Source: Legionella parisiensis
GTDB taxonomy: Bacteria; Pseudomonadota; Gammaproteobacteria; Legionellales; Legionellaceae
Length of the DNA: 64,000 bases
Direction: 5' to 3'
NCBI RefSeq assembly: GCF_001467945.1
Contig: NZ_LNYQ01000013.1
Location: 324,184 to 388,183, forward strand
Shown: positions 27,484 through 36,149 of the stretch, one piece after another
How positions within the stretch are numbered: position 1 is the first letter of the stretch
Layout: every line of letters begins with the position of its first letter
Translations under genes and position numbers: made by a program
Notes under the pieces: generated by a model
Database searches by the model: none
Told to the model about the DNA's origin: nothing
Seen by the model: only the letters and a program-made list of their open reading frames with translations

Positions 27484-28044
27484 ATGCCATCAGGAACTTA
27501 TTCTAGTGTAATGGAACATCTTCAAGCCTCTTCAGCTGCCCATAGAAATGCACAACGAGGAAATGCCGGCTTAGCGGTGACCCAATTAACAGTACAGGCA
27601 GGAATGCAACTTACTAACACAACAAGCCCTATTCCGTTAATCCCGATATCTTTTGCTCAGGTACTCAATTCCAGTTATGCTGTATGTCGGGCAGATACCC
27701 ATATCAATGAAAAAGTCATTCAAGGACTTCAGGCTATTTTTTCGGCAGTTATATTAGGATTAGCAATAAGCCTAATGTTTCATGATCAAGATGTGGTTGG
27801 ACAAGTTATGTACTTATTTCAACTTCTCTACAGTGCACTACTTCTTGTTTCATGGGGAGGCAGTGAAGTTTCAAAGGATTCCTCAATTTCTCCGGCGAAG
27901 GCAGTTGCTCCTCGTTTGCTTAAAGGCATAATTAAAAGTCAAGTTGAACACGATGAGGAGAAGGGGGAAGTGAGCGAGCAAGAAGAGGATTCAGGTAATG
28001 ATGAGGAGATGCGTTTAGATACAATAAAAAACAAAAGCTCCTAA
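27484..28044 (+). CDS. Two-helix membrane protein with acidic tail (possible effector)
   Basis: A 186-residue protein with two hydrophobic segments in the middle (AIFSAVILGLAISLMF and VMYLFQLLYSALLLVSW). The C-terminal tail is strongly acidic (EHDEEKGEVSEQEEDS, then NDEEMRLD). Glu-rich tails like this are a known translocation feature (E-block) of many Dot/Icm substrates. No enzymatic domain is seen. AAAGGA precedes the ATG. It is convergent with the PARG-like gene. Confidence 0.6.
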   Translation: MPSGTYSSVMEHLQASSAAHRNAQRGNAGLAVTQLTVQAGMQLTNTTSPIPLIPISFAQVLNSSYAVCRADTHINEKVIQGLQAIFSAVILGLAISLMFHDQDVVGQVMYLFQLLYSALLLVSWGGSEVSKDSSISPAKAVAPRLLKGIIKSQVEHDEEKGEVSEQEEDSGNDEEMRLDTIKNKSS

Positions 28045-28107
28045 TCCCAATGTGCAGAGGCTTTAGTATCGTCCACCGTTCACCAAGGCCCTAAAGAGGT
28101 CCTCAAG

Positions 28108-29199
28108 CTACAGGGTGCTTTGGGGGGCATTGGTGTCACCTAGCCTCAATCCAGTAAGCATGCTTTCAAATACTCCGAAATTATCGGAGTTTGATTTGGT
28201 ATTAATTATGGGAAACATAATATGTTGGAAAAAAATGGCTCTTTTTTCAATTTCTTCGGCATAAATTTCTGCCACTAATTCGGGTTCATTTTTAAATTCG
28301 CCGCAACCCCAGGCGCCAAGGATTACATGAGTTTGTCCAGTAAGAATTAATGTATCCAACTGCGCTGCAATTCGTCGGCGCAAATCCTCTCTGTGTGCTT
28401 TTAAAGTGCCAGGGTCTTTTGATTGAGATTCCGCAAAATGTTCGGGAGCAGATGAGCGTAACTCATGAAAAGGAAAAACATTTGATGGAGTAAGAAACGT
28501 AAAGCTCATATCAGGGCTTGCAACTCCACCTGATGGATAGTCATCCACTGTTGCCGGTAGTAATATTTCCGGACCTCTAAAACATATTCTTGGTGCCTCG
28601 CTATGGAAGATTTTATAGACCTCTGGAGAACACAATGAGGGGCAACGTTCTCTTATAGTATCCCGCTCTTTTGCCGTCATTTTTCGTCTCGCTTCTACCA
28701 GTTCGGTTCCTTCTTTAGTATAAATAAACATATTGCTATTTTTCTTGTCTAATTTAACGATACTATCGATCAATGAAAGAGCACAGGTAGAGCGGAGCCA
28801 CATATTTTCTTCTTGAGCGCTTCCTCCTTCCAAGACAGCACCTCCAGGATAAACCGAATTCGCCATATTCAATACAGAATATATTGTTCCATGCTTTTTG
28901 GTTGCTTCAAGAGTTGCAACTCCCCAATCTTTATAGACGACTTCCACTATTGATGGAGCCTCAGATTTTGTTTTTGCCCAAAGATCTAAATTAGTGATTG
29001 CTTGTTGTTGTAATTCCTTATATTTTTGCGTATTAGTAATCGTTTCTAAAGTTTGTCCCATACGTTGATAACGCCAACGTTCACCAGTAAGGCTTCCTCT
29101 AATGAGAGGGGGTTTATGGGATGCGTAAACATCGCGAACCGATGAATATGCTTCACGCGAAGGTATTTTTTTTGCGAAAAACCTTAACCTAGCTAACAT
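28108..29199 (-). CDS. Microbial-type poly(ADP-ribose) glycohydrolase-like protein
   Basis: A 363-residue protein with the hallmarks of the bacterial-type PARG family (TIGR02452): VLNMANSVYPGG at about 109-120 and GGSAQEENMWLRSTC at about 125-139, holding the catalytic QEE (Glu130/Glu131). VILGAWGCGEFKNEP of the macrodomain fold comes near the C terminus. This family cuts ADP-ribose chains or removes ADP-ribose from targets. The upstream gene on the same strand looks like an ADP-ribosyltransferase, which suggests a writer-eraser pair. The ATG has AAGGA 8 nt upstream. The first 80 residues are extra compared with the core domain. Confidence 0.82.
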   Translation of the reverse strand: MLARLRFFAKKIPSREAYSSVRDVYASHKPPLIRGSLTGERWRYQRMGQTLETITNTQKYKELQQQAITNLDLWAKTKSEAPSIVEVVYKDWGVATLEATKKHGTIYSVLNMANSVYPGGAVLEGGSAQEENMWLRSTCALSLIDSIVKLDKKNSNMFIYTKEGTELVEARRKMTAKERDTIRERCPSLCSPEVYKIFHSEAPRICFRGPEILLPATVDDYPSGGVASPDMSFTFLTPSNVFPFHELRSSAPEHFAESQSKDPGTLKAHREDLRRRIAAQLDTLILTGQTHVILGAWGCGEFKNEPELVAEIYAEEIEKRAIFFQHIMFPIINTKSNSDNFGVFESMLTGLRLGDTNAPQSTL

Positions 29200-29345
29200 A
29201 ATTTAAATCCTTAATCTATTTTGCCCTGCTTATAATTAGGAAAACTTTAAGTGGGCAAACTCAATAGAATAGAGAGGCATCCATCTATTTTGTGTCAAAA
29301 TGGAGTAGGATAATGAGGCTATCCTACTCTGATTGCCTCAAATCA

Positions 29346-30383
29346 TTATAATGTATGAGAAGAATCCCTTAATTCTTCTAATGGTATTATCGATGGATTT
29401 GATTTAATTTGCCCCTCTAAATACTTAACTAGGGCTTCCTTATCCCCCGGCTTAATGCGACTGGGAAATGAAGTGACTTTTATAGTTTCAGTGGCACCAT
29501 ACATATTTCCCCATTCATTTAATTGTCCTATGAGAACTTGTGCATCGGCAAGAGTAGGTAATCGTTCGTTTTTGCGTATAAGTCCCATGTCTTTTGCTTT
29601 TGCATTCATTTCCTCATACTCCTCTGGAGATTCATAGAAAACGATATCCAGTGAAACAAGTTCAGGAGAAAAATCTGGATTTTGCCAATGTCTCACATGG
29701 GCCGGTTCATTAGAGCTCATTACCGATGATACAATACGCCCAGGACCACAAACTTCAATTACGCTATGCATGCGTTTGTTAACCTCGGATCGCCAATCAT
29801 CTTTCACTGAAGCACCGATAATCCCAGTAATTTCATTATTATTTTCAGTCATCGTTACAATACTTTGATATCCTCGGACATCATCTTGGGGCATAGCATT
29901 GATCATTCTTTTATCGTAGCGCTTAAACATCTTTTCGTTTAAAAGCAGAAGCTTTTGTGGGGTCGTATATACCATTGGAAAGCTAGTAACGAAAATATAG
30001 CCTATTTTGGGAATTAACGATAAACCTACAGTATAAGGTTTTACTGTTTCTTTGCAGGGTGTAAAAGAGAGAAAATACCTACTGTCATTATCTCGAATAT
30101 AGCTTACAATGTCATGCGAAGTAGCCTTCCTGCTTTCTTCAGATTTTCTGCCCACGCGATTTGTCTTCATTGTAGGAAGAACCTCATCTGTACCCTCGGT
30201 ACCCCGGTATATCAGGCTGGCGCCGGTTGGTATGCTATCGCGAAGCAACTGAATCCTTTGGGTCCTTTCCATGGCTTTATATTTAAGGTACGTTGTATCC
30301 ACCATTTTGAAGGTATGTCTAGTGTGGGATATCTCTTGATATACTATGGATGCAAACCCTTGTAGTGCTCTTTTAGCTCTCAT
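29346..30383 (-). CDS. Enterotoxin-A-like ADP-ribosyltransferase candidate
   Basis: A 345-residue protein starting MRAKRALQG, where GAGGAG precedes the ATG. It shows the R-S-E pattern of cholera-toxin-type transferases: Arg60 in SLIYRGTEG (as in the YRADS of cholera toxin), then IRDNDSRYFLSFTPC with Ser106-Phe-Thr108 in place of STS. IGYIFVTSFP follows, then NNEITGIIGASV with Glu184 where the catalytic second Glu of ExE would be. The first Glu of ExE is replaced by Asn182. Such enzymes transfer ADP-ribose from NAD to a host or self target. The adjacent PARG-like gene fits. The assignment is by motif order only, and the fold needs testing. Confidence 0.55.
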   Translation of the reverse strand: MRAKRALQGFASIVYQEISHTRHTFKMVDTTYLKYKAMERTQRIQLLRDSIPTGASLIYRGTEGTDEVLPTMKTNRVGRKSEESRKATSHDIVSYIRDNDSRYFLSFTPCKETVKPYTVGLSLIPKIGYIFVTSFPMVYTTPQKLLLLNEKMFKRYDKRMINAMPQDDVRGYQSIVTMTENNNEITGIIGASVKDDWRSEVNKRMHSVIEVCGPGRIVSSVMSSNEPAHVRHWQNPDFSPELVSLDIVFYESPEEYEEMNAKAKDMGLIRKNERLPTLADAQVLIGQLNEWGNMYGATETIKVTSFPSRIKPGDKEALVKYLEGQIKSNPSIIPLEELRDSSHTL

Positions 30384-30393
30384 ATAGCTCTCC

Positions 30394-31214
30394 TCATGAA
30401 CATGCATACAAAATCTTGATTAAAATAAGCCCATATGGCCATATTTTTATCATAGTGTATATCATTGAGAATTCAAGAAAACACCAAGTCGTGTCTTTTT
30501 TAGTCTTTAAAAGAGATGAAAACGATATTAACTCTTCGGATAGGGTGGCAATGTTTTTTTTCGCATCCCTTATGAATAAAGCGCTGCCTGTCGCCAAAAA
30601 TCCAGTACCACCAGTAAAGGCTCCCGCAGTAGCCAAAAAACCTGCTCCAGTTATGGAAAAAACAACCCCAGTCACCAGAATTGCTGTACCAAGAATTATC
30701 ATTGCCAGCAGATAAATCGTTCATGAGGGGATTCTCGCTATTGGCAAGAACAGAGGCATTTTCCGGTACACATGTACTAATTCTTCACGCTCCGACTCAG
30801 GAGGTGCGGTTAATAATTTCAGGGTTTGATGTATGTGTTGAATCAAAATCTGGTTGTGCTCCATCTGCATTTTTTAATGATGTTTTTGATAACCTACAAC
30901 ATCAATCGGTTCCGATTGCTCTATAAACGCATACTGAATCTCATCTCTATTGCGCCTATGAACATCACAAAAATGCAATGCCATTTTCAAGGAAGAATCG
31001 GTATAGCGAGAGAGCAATTCCTCTACAAAACCGCTGGAATATTTTGCTGCTCCATCGCGATGCAAATTCGCAGCATTGTTTGTGACGGTGGCTACAGAAA
31101 CCGGCGACTTTACAATCTTTCCCTCAAGTGGTTTTGCATAAGTTTTAATTAATAAAGCCAGGAAATAGGTTTGAGCACATCAATACTGTTTTCTGGCTTC
31201 AATTTGTTGTGCAT
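30394..31214 (-). pseudogene. Decayed gene, probably a former effector
   Basis: On the minus strand protein-like reading jumps between frames at least three times. It goes from MHNKLKPENSIDVLKPISW (from 31214) to TYAKPLEGKIVKSPVSVAT and FVEELLSRYTDSSLKMALHF, then QPDFDSTHTSNPEIIN, then a hydrophobic hairpin (TGVVFSITGAGFLATAGAF). The order of segments, soluble part then membrane hairpin, matches other genes in the window. The several frameshifts mean it is inactive. It ends just upstream of the ADP-ribosyltransferase-like gene. Confidence 0.55.
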
Positions 31215-31234
31215 GATAATTAAGGGAGGTCATT

Positions 31235-31387
31235 ATGCCTGATAGCGACTTCCTTGGGCTGAGCGCATTTCATTTAGTGCTTTTGATGAGCCTAAGAAAC
31301 AGTGCATGGGCAGTATTCAACCCGGCTTTCAGAACCCCAGAGGAAAATCGAAACAAGAATGCCTTCAAAAGTGCTGAATGCATCTAA
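31235..31387 (+). CDS. Possible 50-residue small protein
   Basis: An ATG frame with a strong ribosome site (GGGAGGT, 4 nt spacing). The product starts MPDSDFLGLSAFHLVLLMS and is mildly hydrophobic in its first third. It lies divergent to the decayed gene. No family is recognised. Confidence 0.35.
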   Translation: MPDSDFLGLSAFHLVLLMSLRNSAWAVFNPAFRTPEENRNKNAFKSAECI

Positions 31388-31490
31388 AGTAACCTTGTAG
31401 ATCAGATAAGTTTCATTTTATACCTCAGGATTTTCTCTAATTCATTAAATGGATTATAGTAAAGGTACATAGAACAAGGAGTGTTTTATT

Positions 31491-31817
31491 ATGATAAAAA
31501 AATCTCTTAAAAATTTGAGCGTCCTACTTATGCTTTCTTTTTCAATGCAAGCGTTTGCCGATGATACGATTAAGGTTCACGTAAAAACTAAAGAGAAAAC
31601 AGCTGCTGCAATAGGTTTTACTGTAGGTGGTAAACGATCCGGGTCTCGGGGCAAAATCCATTCGAGTAAAGGACCTGCAAATAGGGAATATATTTTTGGC
31701 TATAGAAAAAACTCGACATTTGGCCCAGATGTTTTGTGTGGTTCTAAAGTGCTAACTAAAGACAGTACGGTGACGTTAGTGATTGCAAATGATCAGTGTT
31801 CTATTGTAGTCAATTAA
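31491..31817 (+). CDS. Small periplasmic or secreted protein
   Basis: A 108-residue protein with a clear signal peptide (LSVLLMLSFSMQAFADD). The mature part of about 84 residues is basic and Gly-rich (GGKRSGSRGKIHSSKG) with two cysteines that may form a disulfide (LCGSK and DQCSIVVN). AAGGAG lies 8-9 nt before the ATG. The function is unknown. Confidence 0.7.
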   Translation: MIKKSLKNLSVLLMLSFSMQAFADDTIKVHVKTKEKTAAAIGFTVGGKRSGSRGKIHSSKGPANREYIFGYRKNSTFGPDVLCGSKVLTKDSTVTLVIANDQCSIVVN

Positions 31818-31874
31818 ATAGGCTAGGAATTATAGGGATAGCAGTTTTTGACAAAGGTTTCGCCAGAGTTCTTT

Positions 31875-32528
31875 TTATCGTGCGGCTACCCCTGCATCCT
31901 CGATCATTTGATCGTAAATTAAAACCAGAACAGAGCCTTGATGAACTTCCAAAATGATTTCAGGTAATTGAGTTCGATTAAAACAGGATGTTTTTCCTGG
32001 AAAGGAAAGTGGACTGTTATTGAGTTCCCATTGTAAACCTTTTGAGGATAGAGTTGCTTTAGGTATTCCTATTAATGAAATTTTTGTCTGAGTAGGTAAC
32101 AAAAAATTCATCCTGGATTGTTCATGGAGAACGAAACCTCTTATGGGGGGAGCGTATAAAAGGCAGTTTGTTTCCATAAAGATATTTATGTTATTGAGTA
32201 TATGATCCAAATACCCACCATTTATGCCAACGATGATGGCAGGTAATAAATCATTATTTTTTAAATAACACATTGCTTTTTGGTAGTCACTTTGATTTTG
32301 ATCGGGTGAATGAAGAAAAGGGTGGTTTTCCAGAATCATTGGTTGGACAGAATCCAAATCTCCAGTAATTAATCGAGGATGGATTCCGCGTTCTAATAAA
32401 CTGTTCGCAGCTCCATCAGCGGCAAAGACAGGTAAGTTCATTCTATTAAAAAAAAAGGATTCAGGTAAATCTCCATTGAGGCATAAAATAGACTGATATC
32501 CTGTTAAATTAATTATATCGTGCATCAT
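31875..32528 (-). CDS. thiN: Thiamine pyrophosphokinase
   Basis: A 217-residue enzyme that converts thiamine plus ATP to thiamine diphosphate. It has the family motifs FAADGAANSLL, LITGDLDSVQP (metal-binding GDLDS), DQNQSDYQKAM and VGINGGYLDHILNNI, followed by the C-terminal beta domain. It overlaps the upstream transporter gene by 20 bases and lies in the same TPP-riboswitch transcription unit. It would therefore process thiamine taken up by that transporter. Confidence 0.9.
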   Translation of the reverse strand: MMHDIINLTGYQSILCLNGDLPESFFFNRMNLPVFAADGAANSLLERGIHPRLITGDLDSVQPMILENHPFLHSPDQNQSDYQKAMCYLKNNDLLPAIIVGINGGYLDHILNNINIFMETNCLLYAPPIRGFVLHEQSRMNFLLPTQTKISLIGIPKATLSSKGLQWELNNSPLSFPGKTSCFNRTQLPEIILEVHQGSVLVLIYDQMIEDAGVAAR

Positions 32529-32775
32529 AATGTCTTTTTAAGAGAATGAGTAGCAGGCTGACAATCAAACCCACTACATTTGAACTGATTACAAAGAAGG
32601 AATTCGTACTACTTCCATAAATAATCCATGCTACAGAACAAATGAGATAATTAATCAACATAATCATAGAGAGATCTTGAGTTGATTTGGTTTTTAAAGA
32701 TTTGATAATTTGCGGTAACAAACCAATAAAAGATGTAATAAAAGCAACAATACCCGAAAATAAAACTATAGACAC
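32509..32775 (-). CDS. SemiSWEET/PQ-loop transporter, probable thiamine importer
   Basis: An 88-residue protein with three membrane helices and the PQ motif (SFIGLLPQIIKSLKTKST), typical of bacterial SemiSWEETs, which work as dimers and move sugars or other small molecules. It is the first gene after a TPP riboswitch and overlaps thiN by 20 bases, so thiamine or a precursor is the likely substrate (inference). Translation starts at GTG 32775; the GGAGG ribosome site five bases upstream is the 3' end of the riboswitch, so ligand binding can mask it. Confidence 0.8.
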   Translation of the reverse strand: MSIVLFSGIVAFITSFIGLLPQIIKSLKTKSTQDLSMIMLINYLICSVAWIIYGSSTNSFFVISSNVVGLIVSLLLILLKRHYDARYN

Positions 32776-32779
32776 ATTT

Positions 32780-32853
32780 TCCTCCGCTCAGACGAATGAG
32801 ATCAGGTTCAAAGGGTTGGTTTTTCCTCTCAGCCGTAATTGGCACCCCCAATG
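32780..32853 (-). promoter_or_regulatory. TPP riboswitch (THI element)
   Basis: On the minus strand the conserved TPP aptamer is complete: GGGGTGCC, GGCTGAGAGG, ACCCTTTGAACCTGATCTC and GAGCGGAGG. The 3' end is also the ribosome site of the SemiSWEET gene, which points to control of translation start. The aptamer binds thiamine diphosphate and shuts off the operon. Confidence 0.95.
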
Positions 32854-32863
32854 TACAAATATT

Positions 32864-32891
32864 ATTCTACCATGAAAGTGTTTTACACCAA
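32864..32891 (-). promoter_or_regulatory. Sigma-70-type promoter of the thiamine operon
   Basis: On the minus strand -35 TTGGTG and -10 TAGAAT are separated by 16 bases, placing the start a few bases before the riboswitch. Confidence 0.55.
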
Positions 32892-33129
32892 AAGTAAATT
32901 TGGCAATGAGGTACTGTTTTCCTCTTCTGAGGATTTCTTTTGCTTGGTATGAGTCTCGTTTGTGATCCTATTTAGGTCATATGAACTAATTTTAATCCCA
33001 TATAGTCGTTTTTTTTAATGAATGAATTAAATGCGATCTAAATTTTAATATAAAAAACACATTGTTAATATTTTGTTAATGTTAAGAGTGTAAAATTTTG
33101 CCCATAAATTAAACAATCAAGGGTAAATT

Positions 33130-34797
33130 ATGGGTAAAGTAATTCTTATTCATGCTAATTGTAAAAATCCTACTGCAAAAGGTGATTATGCTTTTGCAGG
33201 TAATATGGCAAAGGATATAGTTCGTGAACTTGCCAAACAGGGAATAACGGATATTGATGTCGTTTTAGTGAGTACGCTTGATGGTATACCTCGATTTACA
33301 AGCATGTATGGCGCTCCTGTTGATGGTCGTGTATCCATAGAAGGTACCAGCGTTGGGCTGTCTCCTTTAGAGACGTTTGATGCAGTTGACAATACAGTCG
33401 TAGCTTTTATTGATGCTAACCGTTGTAAGCACGCTCCAGGAGATATTATCAAACGAGTTCTTTCTCCTGAAAGTAAATTTTTATTCGTAGGGAACGTGAA
33501 CCAAATGGCTTTTTCCGATGTGTTCATGCAATCCCTCTATCGTATGCAAGCCAAGATCGATCAACCAAAACTCTATGACTCTTTTGATGATCGCGATATG
33601 TTGATTGGGAGTGCTGGTCTTGGATCAGATAGGTTAGGTATACCTTCGATTACCAAAGCAGAAGATTTACCTCCATTATCAATTTCCGATCAGGCAAAGG
33701 TTCCCACAGGTAATTATGGATTTATGTATCTTGCCGCAGTAGATTCTTCTAAGGATTATAAATTAATCGCACAGTATATTAAGTTAAGCGATCAAGATTC
33801 GTACATTCTTGTTGGGGAGTGGGGAAGTAAAAGGTCAGAAATTAGATATGCTTATGAACACGACTTGACAATGACTACTTCTAAGCCTCTGCCGGCAATT
33901 GAATACCATCAATCATTACCAAACGGGGTGATGCGTCAAACGGTTGCCCAGTCGTCAAGCTCATTGGTTTTATCAACCGGCGTTACCAGTACTCTGGAAG
34001 CGATGCGAGATAAAAAGCTGCCTTATTACCAAGATATGGATAATAATACAGAATTTGTTGCGGCTTACTTAATTGCAGTGAAGTCATTAGTTTCGAGTGA
34101 TAGTACCTTATTCGGAGCATTACCTGGCATGATTATTGAGCTGTCAGACTTGCTTTTTGCAGCAAAACCATTAAGTCGTAAGGATATGGAACGTACCGAT
34201 ACTCTTTTAAAGATCGGTTCTGTAAGCTCAAGATTGGTGGAGCAGAACCAGAGTATTATGGATCACGCAAGTGGAAAAATTGCACCAAAACTTCTTACTT
34301 TTATCGGTGAGGGACGAAAAACGAAAGATCAAGTACAACTGGCTACAGTTTGTGCTTCGTTGCGTAAAACTGGTGAAATGGGAAGTCCGGTGCATGATCA
34401 AGCGTTAAGAAGAGCAGCTACCTGGGGACGTTTATTTGAACTCAAGGTATTGATTAAATCGATGTCAATATCTGATCTGGATAAAACAGATCCTACTTAT
34501 GGACGTTCAGCACTTCATTGGGCTGTTGCTAGCAAAAACTTTGATTGTGCTCGTGCATTGGTTAAAGCTGGTGCCTCTTTAGATCTTCAGGATAAAGATG
34601 GACAAACTCCGTTGCACAAGGCGGTACAACATGGGGATAGACCGATGATTAAAATGCTTATTGAAGCTGGTGCATCTATAGATATTCCTGATAAATCGAG
34701 CCATAGTCCAATTGATTGTGCTCCGGATAGTGGTGTTCTATTATTTATCAATGATTGTCATTCTCATATACAGAAGGGTTCGCAAAATGTGTTGTAA
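33130..34797 (+). CDS. Ankyrin-repeat effector-like protein
   Basis: A 555-residue cytosolic-type protein. The last 110 residues carry ankyrin repeats (GRSALHWAVASKNFDCARAL, GQTPLHKAVQHGDRPMIKML). The N-terminal part starts GKVILIHANCKNPTAKGDYA and has alternating strands and helices, including SKFLFVGNVNQMAFSDVFMQ. This layout recalls a two-Rossmann enzyme such as a GT-B glycosyltransferase, but I cannot assign it. Ankyrin proteins without signal peptides are typical Dot/Icm substrates in this genus. The start follows a clear intergenic region with an A/T-rich promoter. Confidence 0.75.
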   Translation: MGKVILIHANCKNPTAKGDYAFAGNMAKDIVRELAKQGITDIDVVLVSTLDGIPRFTSMYGAPVDGRVSIEGTSVGLSPLETFDAVDNTVVAFIDANRCKHAPGDIIKRVLSPESKFLFVGNVNQMAFSDVFMQSLYRMQAKIDQPKLYDSFDDRDMLIGSAGLGSDRLGIPSITKAEDLPPLSISDQAKVPTGNYGFMYLAAVDSSKDYKLIAQYIKLSDQDSYILVGEWGSKRSEIRYAYEHDLTMTTSKPLPAIEYHQSLPNGVMRQTVAQSSSSLVLSTGVTSTLEAMRDKKLPYYQDMDNNTEFVAAYLIAVKSLVSSDSTLFGALPGMIIELSDLLFAAKPLSRKDMERTDTLLKIGSVSSRLVEQNQSIMDHASGKIAPKLLTFIGEGRKTKDQVQLATVCASLRKTGEMGSPVHDQALRRAATWGRLFELKVLIKSMSISDLDKTDPTYGRSALHWAVASKNFDCARALVKAGASLDLQDKDGQTPLHKAVQHGDRPMIKMLIEAGASIDIPDKSSHSPIDCAPDSGVLLFINDCHSHIQKGSQNVL

Positions 34798-34812
34798 ACT
34801 TCTGGAATAAAT

Positions 34813-34897
34813 CCCGTATTAATGCTTCACATTTTTACGGGATAAGTTGTGTCGAGCGACATAAAAGGCAGAAAATTATTTTCTACTTTTTATGTCG
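34813..34897. terminator. Hairpins between two convergent genes
   Basis: Two inverted repeats lie in the 116-bp gap: CCCGTA...TACGGG at about 34813-34841, and CGACATAAAA (34857-34866) with TTTTATGTCG (34888-34897). The A- and T-rich arms of the second can serve as a terminator in both directions. Confidence 0.6.
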
Positions 34898-34913
34898 ACT
34901 ATGGTTGTTAGCC

Positions 34914-35969
34914 TTAAAATTTAATGACCGCTCGTCCAACAATGTCACCAGCTCTTAGCAAATCAAGATACTCGTTAACTTGTTCCAGATTGATTATATT
35001 AACCGTATGCTTTATCTTGCCTTGCGAAGCCAGAGCCAAGACTTCGCTTAAATCATTATAGTTACCCCAGAAAGAGCCATGATAGGTATATTCACGAGCC
35101 ACTAATGGAAATAAAGGGATATCAATCCTGTCACCTACTAGGCCAACAGAAGCGTAATGTCCAGCAACTGACAAAAGCTCGAATCCCATACGAATCATCT
35201 CTGAGGCACCGGTACAATCAATGATGGCATCTAGTTCACCTTTTCCGGCGACTTTATTCAATTCAATGCGAATGTCTTGCGTCGATTTATCTTTGGTGCT
35301 AATCACGTAATCAGCACCGTATTCTTTAGCAATAGCTAGCTTATCGGGGTTTCGCGCAAAAGCAGCCACCGTTGCCCCTGCCCCTAATAACTTAGCATAT
35401 TGCACTGCGTAAGTACCCAACCCACCAATACCCAATACCCCGAGTATCCGATTAGGACCTAAAGCTCCGGCTGTGAGTAATTTTTTAATGCCACGATAGG
35501 GTGTCAAGCCAGCATCAGTGAGTGGAGCAAGTTCTTCAGGTATTAAGTTTTTGTCTACTTTGATAAGATATTGAAATGGAACGGGTACAAAATCTGAATA
35601 ACCTCCATAAGGACCGAAGCCAGGCCAACGACCGTGGCTGCATATTTGGGTATTACCATCATGGCAATGTCGGCAAAATCCATCTCCCCAGCCACCAACT
35701 ACAACGACCTGATCTCCTTCTTTAAAGTGAGCGGCTGGCGGCACCAGGTTGCCAATTTTATGGATTATCCCAGCAATTTCATGACCGGGAGTAAGAGGAA
35801 GCGGTAAATCGGCATATTTTTGAAAGTAGGCATCCAGTAATTGCACATCGGTACGACACATACCAGCGGCTGTAACCTGAACAAGAATTTCATCTGCTTG
35901 GATATCGGGAATAGGGACTTCTTCAAGAATCAATGGCTTATGATAGTGGTGCATTCGTGCTGCGCGCAT
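34914..35969 (-). CDS. Zinc-dependent alcohol dehydrogenase
   Basis: A 351-residue medium-chain dehydrogenase. Catalytic zinc ligands are Cys38 (MCRTDV) and His63 (TPGHEIAG). The coenzyme site is GVLGIGGLGTYAVQ. The structural zinc loop reads GDGFCRHCHDGNTQIC: three Cys plus Asp96 in the first position, where most family members have Cys and Sulfolobus ADH has Glu. It oxidises an alcohol or reduces an aldehyde with NAD(P); the exact substrate is unknown. It is transcribed away from the pot operon and ends against the ankyrin gene. Confidence 0.88.
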   Translation of the reverse strand: MRAARMHHYHKPLILEEVPIPDIQADEILVQVTAAGMCRTDVQLLDAYFQKYADLPLPLTPGHEIAGIIHKIGNLVPPAAHFKEGDQVVVVGGWGDGFCRHCHDGNTQICSHGRWPGFGPYGGYSDFVPVPFQYLIKVDKNLIPEELAPLTDAGLTPYRGIKKLLTAGALGPNRILGVLGIGGLGTYAVQYAKLLGAGATVAAFARNPDKLAIAKEYGADYVISTKDKSTQDIRIELNKVAGKGELDAIIDCTGASEMIRMGFELLSVAGHYASVGLVGDRIDIPLFPLVAREYTYHGSFWGNYNDLSEVLALASQGKIKHTVNIINLEQVNEYLDLLRAGDIVGRAVIKF

Positions 35970-36149
35970 ACGGCCTCCTTTTCTTCCAGAAATTAATAGA
36001 GTAAGAAATCTAATAAAAACAAGTATGCTTAAAAATCGCGGCTATATGATAATAAATTTTACAACAAGGATTATAATTGATCAAAAAAAGGAGAATTGCC
36101 CAGCTCATATAGCTCGCACTACTACAGACAAAACCAAAGAATAAGACAG

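Noticed and set aside
30416..30715. 99-codon plus-strand frame
   Set aside because: It is the complement of the hydrophobic hairpin of the decayed minus-strand gene, which explains its Pro- and Ala-rich product.
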